This document shows positions 25,696-32,343 of a stretch of 32,343 bases of DNA, in pieces. The notes under the pieces are model-generated. The model ran no database searches and was not told where the DNA came from. It saw only the letters and a program-made list of their open reading frames with translations. A program made the position numbers and the translations under genes. Source of the DNA: Oscillospiraceae bacterium (GTDB taxonomy: Bacteria > Bacillota > Clostridia > Oscillospirales > Ruminococcaceae); the NCBI GenBank assembly GCA_016296165.1, contig JAEDJV010000013.1, forward strand, positions 1 to 32,343. The letters run 5' to 3'. Position 1 is the stretch's first letter, and each line of letters begins with the position of its first letter.

Positions 25696-26625
25696 ATGAA
25701 TAAAATTTCTATCATCGGCGCCGGCAGTGTCGGCTCAACAATCGCATACACACTGACTGTTCAGGGTGTTGCGTCTGAAATCGTATTAATCGATATCAAC
25801 ACTGCAAAAGCTGAAGGTGAAGCTCTTGACATCGTTCAGGGCACACCGTTATGCAGCCCTTGCAACATTTATCAGGGCAGCTATGAAGACGCAAAGGATT
25901 CTGACATTGTTATCCTTACATCAGGCATCGCAAGAAAACCAGGTCAGACAAGACTTGAACTTGCTCAGACAAATGTAAACATCACAAAGTCTATCATCCC
26001 TGAAATCACAAAGCATGCTCCGAATGCATTCTACATTATTGTCAGCAACCCTATCGATGTTCTGACATACACATTCTGCAAGCTTTCAGGTATTCCTGAA
26101 AACCGTATCATCGGTTCAGGCACAACTATTGACACTTCACGTCTCCGTGCAAAGCTCAGCGAATGCTACAACGTAAGCCAGAACAACGTTCACGCATATG
26201 TTTTCGGTGAACACGGTGACTCATCATTTGTTCCGTGGTCTCTTGCAAACATCGCAGGTGTTCCTATGGCTGAATGCAGCAAATTCTTCGGTACTGACGA
26301 GATCAACTACGAAGAAGTTGAAACTTTCGTAAGAACATCAGGTGCACAGGTAATTCAGCGTAAGGGTGCTACATTCTATGCTATCGCAGTTTCTGTATGT
26401 CATCTCTGTGAACAGATCCTCCACGGAATCGACACAGTACTCCCTGTTTCAACAATGATGCATGGCGAATACGGCGTTGATGATGTCTGCCTCAGCACAC
26501 TCAACCTCGTAGGTAAGGAAGGCGTACGCTGCAAGGTAAATGTTCCTCTCACAGAAGAAGAACAGGTTAAACTTCGCAAGAGTGCAGATGCTCTCAAAGA
26601 AGTAATAAAAAGTCTTGATATCTGA
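25696..26625 (+). CDS. malate dehydrogenase of the LDH-like family (likely mis-callable as L-lactate dehydrogenase)
   Basis: A 309-residue NAD-dependent 2-hydroxyacid dehydrogenase. The Rossmann motif is GAGSVGS at residues 8-14, with Asp33 ending the second strand (NAD preference). SNPIDVLT, IDTSRLR and the catalytic GEHGDS (His) are intact. The substrate loop reads GIARKPGQTR: the residue aligned with LDH Gln102 is Arg80, as in malate dehydrogenases, while the ATFYAIA helix keeps the LDH-type Thr. In this family the Gln/Arg switch sets lactate versus malate specificity, so oxaloacetate reduction to malate is predicted. Fumarase 16 nt downstream agrees. ATG 25696 lies 8 nt after GGAGAGG; an in-frame GTG at 25687 overlaps that site. 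Specificity is inferred, family is secure. Confidence 0.85.
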   Translation: MNKISIIGAGSVGSTIAYTLTVQGVASEIVLIDINTAKAEGEALDIVQGTPLCSPCNIYQGSYEDAKDSDIVILTSGIARKPGQTRLELAQTNVNITKSIIPEITKHAPNAFYIIVSNPIDVLTYTFCKLSGIPENRIIGSGTTIDTSRLRAKLSECYNVSQNNVHAYVFGEHGDSSFVPWSLANIAGVPMAECSKFFGTDEINYEEVETFVRTSGAQVIQRKGATFYAIAVSVCHLCEQILHGIDTVLPVSTMMHGEYGVDDVCLSTLNLVGKEGVRCKVNVPLTEEEQVKLRKSADALKEVIKSLDI

Positions 26626-26641
26626 TTAAGGAGTATAAACT

Positions 26642-28018
26642 ATGGAATATCGTATAGAACATGATTCTATGGGCGAGATGAAAGTTCCGGCAGACCGTCT
26701 CTGGGCTGCTCAGACACAGAGAAGCCATGAAAATTTCGAGATAGGCGTTGACATTGAAACAATGCCAAGAGAAATCACTCATGCTTTCGGAATTCTCAAA
26801 AAAGCTGCTGCTCTTGCAAACAATGAACTCAAGAGCGAAAAGATGACTGCTGAAAAGCTTGAAGTTATCAGTAAGGCATGCGACGAGGTAATTTCGGGCG
26901 AACTTAACAGCCACTTCCCTCTCGTTGTATGGCAGACAGGTTCAGGCACACAGTCAAACATGAATGCAAACGAAGTTATCGCTAACCGCGCTAACCAGCT
27001 TGCAGGAAAGACTCTTGTTCATCCAAACGATGACATCAACATGAGCCAGTCTTCAAACGACACTTTCCCGACTGCTATGCATATCTCAGCAGTTATTGCT
27101 ATAGAAGATAAGCTTCTTCCGGCGATTGAAACTCTCATCGCAACATTCAAGAGGCTTGAAGCTGAAAACGAAGGTATAGTTAAGTCAGGCCGTACTCATC
27201 TTCAGGACGCTACACCTATCAAATTCAGCCAGGAAATCAGCGGATGGCGTTCAAGTCTTGAAAGAGACGCAGAACTTCTCAGAATGTCAGTTAAACCTCT
27301 CTACGAACTCGCTCTGGGCGGTACAGCAGTAGGTACAGGACTTAACACACCTAAGGGATTCTCAGAACTCGTTGCTGCAAAGGTAGCAGAACTTACAGGC
27401 AAGCCTTTCATAACAGCAGAAAACAAGTTCCACGCCCTCACATCAAAGGACGAACTCGTTTTTGCTCATGGTGCTATCAAGGCAACAGCATGCGACATGA
27501 TGAAGATTGCCAACGACGTAAGATGGCTGGCTTCAGGTCCGCGTGACGGTCTTGGAGAAATCCGCATTCCTGAAAACGAACCTGGCTCATCAATCATGCC
27601 AGGCAAGGTAAACCCAACTCAGTGTGAAGCTGTAACAATGGTTGCTGTTCAGGTAATGGGCAACGATGCTGCAGTTTCTATAGCAGCTTCCCAGGGTAAC
27701 TTCGAGCTTAACGTATTTATGCCGGTTGCTGCATACAATTTCCTTCAGTCTGCACGTCTTCTTGCTGAAGCTATCATCTCATTCAACAAGAACTGTGCTG
27801 TAGGCATTACTGCAAACAAGGAAAAGATGCATCACAATCTTCATAACTCACTTATGCTCGTAACAGCTCTCAACCCGTACATCGGTTACGAGAACGCTGC
27901 AAAGACAGCTAAAAAAGCTTATAAGGACAACATTTCCCTCAAGCAGGCATGTGTTGAACTTGGATTCCTCACAGAGGAAAAATTCGACGAGGTATTCCAT
28001 CCTGAACAGATGGTTTAA
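26642..28018 (+). CDS. fumC: class II fumarate hydratase
   Basis: A 458-residue, full-length class II fumarase of the fumarase/aspartase superfamily, interconverting malate and fumarate. Signatures in order: GSGTQSNMNANEV, SSNDTFPTAMH, GRTHLQDATP and the signature loop GSSIMPGKVNP with its catalytic Ser. It starts 16 nt after the dehydrogenase with AAGGAG upstream. Together the two genes convert oxaloacetate to fumarate, the reductive branch leading to succinate in anaerobic fermenters (direction inferred). No fumarate reductase is in the window. Confidence 0.95.
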   Translation: MEYRIEHDSMGEMKVPADRLWAAQTQRSHENFEIGVDIETMPREITHAFGILKKAAALANNELKSEKMTAEKLEVISKACDEVISGELNSHFPLVVWQTGSGTQSNMNANEVIANRANQLAGKTLVHPNDDINMSQSSNDTFPTAMHISAVIAIEDKLLPAIETLIATFKRLEAENEGIVKSGRTHLQDATPIKFSQEISGWRSSLERDAELLRMSVKPLYELALGGTAVGTGLNTPKGFSELVAAKVAELTGKPFITAENKFHALTSKDELVFAHGAIKATACDMMKIANDVRWLASGPRDGLGEIRIPENEPGSSIMPGKVNPTQCEAVTMVAVQVMGNDAAVSIAASQGNFELNVFMPVAAYNFLQSARLLAEAIISFNKNCAVGITANKEKMHHNLHNSLMLVTALNPYIGYENAAKTAKKAYKDNISLKQACVELGFLTEEKFDEVFHPEQMV

Positions 28019-28044
28019 TCTCTGAAAAAAATTGGAGGTAAACA

Positions 28045-28851
28045 ATGAAAGTCAGTTATTTCCCAGGCTGTACCCTCCGCACAAAGGCAAAGGATCTTGA
28101 TTTCTACGCTCGTAAATGCGCTGAAATTCTCGGCGTTGAGCTCTGTGAAATCAAAGACTGGCAGTGCTGCGGTGCTTCCTTCATTTCTGCAAAGGATGAA
28201 GTAGCATCCAAGCTCTCCAGTGTCCGTGCTCTTGTAGCAGCACGAGAAGAAGGACAGCCTCTTGTTACGGTGTGTTCGGCATGTCACAATGTCATAAAGC
28301 AGACCAATCACGCTATGCAGACAGACGAAGAATTTGCTTCAAAGGCTAATCTCTACATGTCTCAGGACAAGGAACCTGCTGCACCTTACAACGGTGAAAC
28401 AGAGGTATATCACTACCTCGAGATGCTCCGCGATACAGTTGGTTTCGATAAGATTAAGGAAGCAGTAAAGAATCCTCTCACAGGAAAGAAGATTGCTGCT
28501 TACTACGGATGCATGCTTCTCCGCCCAGGAAAAGTAATGAATTTTGATGATCCAGAAAACCCATCAATAATGGAAAACTTCATAAGAGCTCTCGGTGCTG
28601 AACCTGTAGTATACCCGGCAAGAAACGAATGCTGCGGAAGCTATGTGGTTCTCGAAGACGCAGAATCGGCAAAGAAGAAGAGTAACTCAGTTTCAGAAAG
28701 CGCTGTAAACCACGGTGCTGAAATGATCGTAACTGCATGTCCTCTCTGCAAATACAACCTTGAGAAAAACGGAAGTTCTGTTCCGGTTGTATACTTTACT
28801 GAACTGCTTGCAATTGCGCTTGGAGTAAAGGAGGATACAGATGCTGAATAA
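28045..28851 (+). CDS. hdrB: heterodisulfide reductase subunit B-like protein
   Basis: A 268-residue HdrB-family protein with two CCG domains: first WQCCGAS with CSACHN, second GCMLLRP, NECCGSY and CPLCKYN. In methanogens these cysteines bind two noncubane [4Fe-4S] clusters that reduce CoM-S-S-CoB; bacteria lack that substrate, so another disulfide or acceptor is expected. It starts 26 nt after fumC with TTGGAGG and overlaps hdrC by 11 nt. Cytoplasmic. Confidence 0.9.
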   Translation: MKVSYFPGCTLRTKAKDLDFYARKCAEILGVELCEIKDWQCCGASFISAKDEVASKLSSVRALVAAREEGQPLVTVCSACHNVIKQTNHAMQTDEEFASKANLYMSQDKEPAAPYNGETEVYHYLEMLRDTVGFDKIKEAVKNPLTGKKIAAYYGCMLLRPGKVMNFDDPENPSIMENFIRALGAEPVVYPARNECCGSYVVLEDAESAKKKSNSVSESAVNHGAEMIVTACPLCKYNLEKNGSSVPVVYFTELLAIALGVKEDTDAE

Positions 28852-29233
28852 AACAGAGCGTCAGAAGGAACAGATCCTTCGCATGAGTGGTGTAAACCCT
28901 CTCAAGTGCATGCGCTGCGGCAAATGCTCAGGCACATGCCCTTCATACGATGAGATGGAATACCATCCGCATCAGTTTGTTTATATGGTTGAAACAGGTG
29001 ACATTGAATCTCTCAGAAATTCTGATTCAATCTACAAATGTCTTTCATGCTTCGCATGCGTTGACAGATGCCCTCGCGGTGTTGAACCGGCTAAGATTGT
29101 TGAAGCTTTAAGACTTACAGTTATTCGTGAAAAAGATGCAAATCATCTTACAGCAAATCAGATTCCGGCACTCCTCGATGATGAGATTCCACAGCAGGCT
29201 CTCATGAGTGCTATGAGAAAATATTCTAAGTAG
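28841..29233 (+). CDS. hdrC: heterodisulfide reductase subunit C-like ferredoxin
   Basis: A 130-residue protein with two [4Fe-4S] motifs, CMRCGKCSGTCP and CLSCFACVDRCP. In Hdr complexes HdrC wires electrons from HdrA to HdrB. It is shorter than HdrC of many methanogens but both cluster sites are complete. It overlaps hdrB by 11 nt, so the two are translationally coupled. Confidence 0.9.
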   Translation: MLNKTERQKEQILRMSGVNPLKCMRCGKCSGTCPSYDEMEYHPHQFVYMVETGDIESLRNSDSIYKCLSCFACVDRCPRGVEPAKIVEALRLTVIREKDANHLTANQIPALLDDEIPQQALMSAMRKYSK

Positions 29234-29252
29234 AAAGGAGAAATATATTCCC

Positions 29253-31247
29253 ATGCAGAGAATCGGAGTATTTGTCTGTCATTGCGGTACTAATATTGCC
29301 GGAACGATAGACGTTAAAGCAGTTGCTGAAGCACTGAAGAGCGAACCGGGTGTTGTTTTCTCCACAGACTATCAGTACATGTGTTCACAGGCAGGTCAGG
29401 ATATCATAAAGGATGCCATCGCTGAACACAAACTCACAGGCATTGTAGTATGTTCATGTTCACCACGTATGCACGAAAATACATTCCGTAAGACAGCAGC
29501 TGCTGCAGGACTTAACTCATACATGGTTGAAATCGCAAACATTCGTGAACAGTGTTCATGGGTTCACAAGGAAATGCCAATCGGTACAGAAAAGGCTATC
29601 ATTCTCGGTAAGGCAGCTATTGCAAAGGTAAGCCTTAACGCTCCTCTTACTCCTGGTGAAAGCCCTGTAACAAAGCGTGCCCTCGTTATCGGAGGCGGTA
29701 TCGCAGGTATCCAGACAGCCCTTGATATAGCTGACGCAGGTTTCCCTGTTGACATTGTTGAAACAAAGCCAACAATCGGCGGTAAGATGGCTCAGCTCGA
29801 CAAGACATTCCCTACACTTGACTGTGCTGCATGTATTCTTACACCTAAGATGGTTGAAGTTGCACAGCACGAAAACATCCGAATCTTCTCATATAGTGAA
29901 GTTTCAGAAATCAAAGGTTTCGTAGGTAACTTCGACGTAACAATCAAGCGCCGTGCCCGCTACGTTAAAGAAGACATCTGTACAGGATGCGGTGCATGTA
30001 CCGAAAAATGTCCTCAGAAGAAGGTTCCTAACGAATTCAACCTCGGTATGGATAACCGTCGTGCAATCTATATTCCATTTGCTCAGGCAGTACCAAAGGT
30101 AGCAACAATTGATGCTGACTACTGCACAATGCTCAAGACAGGCAAGTGTGGTGTCTGCTCAAAAGTCTGCACAGCAGGTGCTATCGACTACAACGCAAAG
30201 GATGAATATGTTGAAGAAAAATACGGTGCTATCGTAGCTGCAACAGGTTTTAATCCTATTTCCATGGATAAATTCGATGAATACGCTTATTCACAGTCAA
30301 AGGACGTTATCACATCTCTCGAATTCGAAAGACTTACAAACGCTGCTGGTCCTACAGCAGGTAAACTCCTTCGTCCTTCAGACGGAGAACATCCTCACAC
30401 AATCGTATTCGTACAGTGCGTAGGTTCAAGATGCTCAGCATGTGCTGAAAAAGGTAAGGAATACTGTTCAAAGATATGCTGTATGTACACAGCTAAGCAC
30501 GCAATGCTTACACGTGACAAGTATCCTGATACTGATGTTTATGTATTCTACATAGATGTTCGTACACCAGGTAAGGCATTTGACGAATTCTATCGCCGTG
30601 CTGTTGAAGAATATGGTGTTCACTATATCAAAGGTATGGTCGGCAAGGTTTCACCTGAAGGCAACAAGCTCAAGGTTCAGGCTTCAGATCTTATTGCCGG
30701 CAAACAGCTTCATATAGATGCTGACCTCGTCGTTCTTGCAGCTGCTATCGAACCTGATAAGTCTGCACGTCCGCTTGCTACTATGCTTACAGCAAGTATG
30801 GATACAAACGACTTCTTCACAGAAGCTCATCCAAAGCTTCGTCCTGTAGAAAGTCCGACAGCAGGTGTGTTCCTCTCAGGTACATGTCAGGGTCCGAAGG
30901 ATATTCCTGAAACAGTTTCACAGGCTGGTGCGGCTGCCTCAAAGGTTATCGGACTTCTCTCCAAGGATAAGCTCACAGGTAACCCATGTGTTGCTCACTC
31001 AGACGAAAACATGTGTAACGGCTGTTCAACATGCGGAAACGTATGTCCTTACGGCGCTATCACTTACGAAGACAAGGAATTCAGAATGCCTGACAGAACA
31101 ACAAAGATGCGCAGAATCGCTGTTGTTAACGAAGCGGTATGTCAGGGCTGCGGCTGCTGTACAGTTACATGTATGTCAGGCGCTATGGATCTTAAGGGCT
31201 TCATGAATAAACAGATTATGGCGGAGGTAGACGCAATATGCAAGTAA
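29253..31247 (+). CDS. hdrA: heterodisulfide reductase subunit A-like flavoprotein
   Basis: A 664-residue HdrA. The N-terminal cysteine domain includes CSCSPRMHE; the FAD site is VIGGGIAGIQTALD, followed by IGGKMAQLDKTFPTLDCAACILTP. The inserted ferredoxin carries CTGCGACTEKCP and a CGVCSKVC cluster. The C-terminal ferredoxin has CNGCSTCGNVCP and CQGCGCCTVTC. HdrA holds the bifurcating FAD in methanogen complexes. It begins 19 nt after hdrC with AAAGGAG and overlaps the MvhD gene by 10 nt. With HdrBC and MvhD it forms a complete Hdr core, probably coupling ferredoxin to a higher-potential acceptor (inference). Confidence 0.95.
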   Translation: MQRIGVFVCHCGTNIAGTIDVKAVAEALKSEPGVVFSTDYQYMCSQAGQDIIKDAIAEHKLTGIVVCSCSPRMHENTFRKTAAAAGLNSYMVEIANIREQCSWVHKEMPIGTEKAIILGKAAIAKVSLNAPLTPGESPVTKRALVIGGGIAGIQTALDIADAGFPVDIVETKPTIGGKMAQLDKTFPTLDCAACILTPKMVEVAQHENIRIFSYSEVSEIKGFVGNFDVTIKRRARYVKEDICTGCGACTEKCPQKKVPNEFNLGMDNRRAIYIPFAQAVPKVATIDADYCTMLKTGKCGVCSKVCTAGAIDYNAKDEYVEEKYGAIVAATGFNPISMDKFDEYAYSQSKDVITSLEFERLTNAAGPTAGKLLRPSDGEHPHTIVFVQCVGSRCSACAEKGKEYCSKICCMYTAKHAMLTRDKYPDTDVYVFYIDVRTPGKAFDEFYRRAVEEYGVHYIKGMVGKVSPEGNKLKVQASDLIAGKQLHIDADLVVLAAAIEPDKSARPLATMLTASMDTNDFFTEAHPKLRPVESPTAGVFLSGTCQGPKDIPETVSQAGAAASKVIGLLSKDKLTGNPCVAHSDENMCNGCSTCGNVCPYGAITYEDKEFRMPDRTTKMRRIAVVNEAVCQGCGCCTVTCMSGAMDLKGFMNKQIMAEVDAICK

Positions 31248-31675
31248 ACGGAGAATTCAAGCCGCTTATTGTGGCTTTCTGCTGTAACTGGTGTTCCTAT
31301 GCAGGTGCTGACCTTGCTGGTAACAACAGACTTAACTATCCGGCAGAAGTAAAGATTATACGTGTTCCATGCTCATGCAGAGTTAATCCGATGTTCATCC
31401 TCCGTGCTTTCCAGCGCGGTGCTGACGGTGTTATTCTCTGCGGATGTCATCCGGGAGACTGTCACTATACATCAGGTAACTATTACACACGCCGCCGTAT
31501 GGCACTTCTCTTCTCAATGCTCGATTACCTCGGCATCGAAAAGGAACGTACACGTGTGGAATGGGTATCAGCAGCTGAAGGTGCAAAATTCGCTGCTACA
31601 ATGAATGATTTCGTTGAGAAGGTTACAGCTCTCGGCGAAAACAAGAGACTGGAGGATCTGAGATGCAAGAAATAA
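31238..31675 (+). CDS. mvhD: MvhD-family [2Fe-2S] hydrogenase delta subunit
   Basis: A 145-residue protein with the MvhD cysteines: FCCNWCSYAGAD, RVPCSCRVNP and LCGCHPGDCHY. In methanogens MvhD links the electron-donating enzyme to HdrA. No [NiFe] hydrogenase large or small subunit is in view; in many bacteria MvhD instead connects to formate, NADH or other modules. Overlaps hdrA by 10 nt and the next gene by 13 nt, so stoichiometric expression is likely. Confidence 0.9.
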   Translation: MQVNGEFKPLIVAFCCNWCSYAGADLAGNNRLNYPAEVKIIRVPCSCRVNPMFILRAFQRGADGVILCGCHPGDCHYTSGNYYTRRRMALLFSMLDYLGIEKERTRVEWVSAAEGAKFAATMNDFVEKVTALGENKRLEDLRCKK

Positions 31676-32343
31676 AACGCGAAGATCTCATAGCAAAGGC
31701 TGCCCAGTTACTCGCTGACGGTACTGTTGACCGTGTTATCGGCTGGAAGAAGGGCGAATTTGATTATGACGTAACACCTGCAGTGTTCACTTCAAAGGAA
31801 GAACTCGAAAGCGAATTTGTATGGAACGACTTCTGCGGTGCAAACTTCTCTAAGTATCTTAGAAAAGAAGCAGACAAGACTGAAAGCAAGGTTATGGCAT
31901 TCCTTAAGCCTTGTGACACATACAGCTTCAATCAGCTCCTTACTGAACACAAATTTGACCGTGAAAAAGTTTATGTTGTCGGCATACCATGTAACGGAAT
32001 GATTGATGACAGCAAGATAAAGGAAAGTGCAAACGGTATTTCTTCAGTTTCAGAAGAAAACGGCAAGGTTGTTGTAGATACTCTCTACGACGGAAAAATC
32101 ACACTCGAGAGAGCCGATGTACTTGCTGAGAGATGCACAAACTGTAAATCAAAGAAACATACAGCTTATGATGAACTCCTCGGAGAAGAAGGAGAAGTTC
32201 TCGACAGTGCAAGATTTGATGAAGTTGAAAAGCTCGAAGCTATGACAGCTGATGAACGTTTTGCATTCTGGCAGAATGAACTTTCACGCTGCATCAGATG
32301 TAACGCATGCCGTAATATCTGTCCTGCTTGTACATGTGAAAAG
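31663..32343 (+). CDS. FrhB/FlxB-like iron-sulfur protein, truncated by the window end
   Basis: The first 227 residues of a protein that continues past the window. ATG 31663 follows GGAGG by 7 nt. The sequence has FLKPCDTYSF, VGIPCNGM and a CTNC pair, followed by the ferredoxin motif CIRCNACRNICPACTC at the end. This arrangement is typical of coenzyme F420 hydrogenase beta (FrhB)-like or sulfhydrogenase-beta/FlxB-like Fe-S subunits found beside HdrA and MvhD in anaerobic bacteria. It is probably the electron-input module or its connector; an NAD-binding partner may follow outside the window. The exact family is uncertain. Confidence 0.7.
   Translation, partial: MQEIKREDLIAKAAQLLADGTVDRVIGWKKGEFDYDVTPAVFTSKEELESEFVWNDFCGANFSKYLRKEADKTESKVMAFLKPCDTYSFNQLLTEHKFDREKVYVVGIPCNGMIDDSKIKESANGISSVSEENGKVVVDTLYDGKITLERADVLAERCTNCKSKKHTAYDELLGEEGEVLDSARFDEVEKLEAMTADERFAFWQNELSRCIRCNACRNICPACTCEK

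Overview
The window looks like chromosome of a low-GC anaerobic Firmicute, most likely a Ruminococcus or close Oscillospiraceae relative (inference). The reasons are several SipW-type signal peptides with an AWFT motif, strong AGGAGG-type ribosome binding sites, classical TTGNNN-17-TATAAT promoters, and an anaerobic metabolic operon (malate dehydrogenase-like protein, fumarase, HdrBCA/MvhD). All genes are on the + strand. I found no tRNA, rRNA, transposase, integrase or CRISPR array.

Region 1 (about 50-690): a two-gene redox operon. A small ferredoxin:thioredoxin reductase catalytic-subunit-like protein is followed 3 nt later by thioredoxin, with an extended -10 promoter in front and a rho-independent terminator behind.

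Region 2 (about 739-15841): a surface or fibre locus. A candidate major subunit (AWFT signal, WLEG-D-DC C-terminal motif) has its own promoter and terminator. A second promoter drives three minor membrane/secreted proteins with SipW-like N-termini and a 3,456-residue secreted protein built largely of GG-[LIVF]-[VIL]-G repeats. That giant has no LPXTG or C-terminal membrane anchor.

Region 3 (15842-17656): a separately promoted AAA-ATPase-like/PD-(D/E)XK protein.

Region 4 (17721-25524): the probable export and assembly machinery. It holds a degenerate EAL protein, a TasA-like membrane/secreted protein, a SipW-type (Ser-His) signal peptidase, a membrane-anchored McrB-like AAA ATPase, a DUF2357-like protein whose nuclease end is replaced by a charged coiled coil and basic repeats, a second SipW-type peptidase, and two small accessory proteins. 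Two identical 88-nt structured intergenic repeats bracket the TasA-like/peptidase pair. Regions 2 and 4 together are the best candidate for an undescribed system: a TasA/SipW-like surface fibre served by a repurposed McrB-type ATPase.

Region 5 (25632-32343): a metabolic operon. A lactate/malate dehydrogenase family protein carries Arg where LDH has Gln102, so it is probably malate dehydrogenase. It is followed by class II fumarase, then HdrB, HdrC, HdrA, MvhD and a truncated Fe-S protein. Together these suggest the reductive oxaloacetate-malate-fumarate branch next to a flavin-based electron-bifurcating module. The last gene runs off the window.
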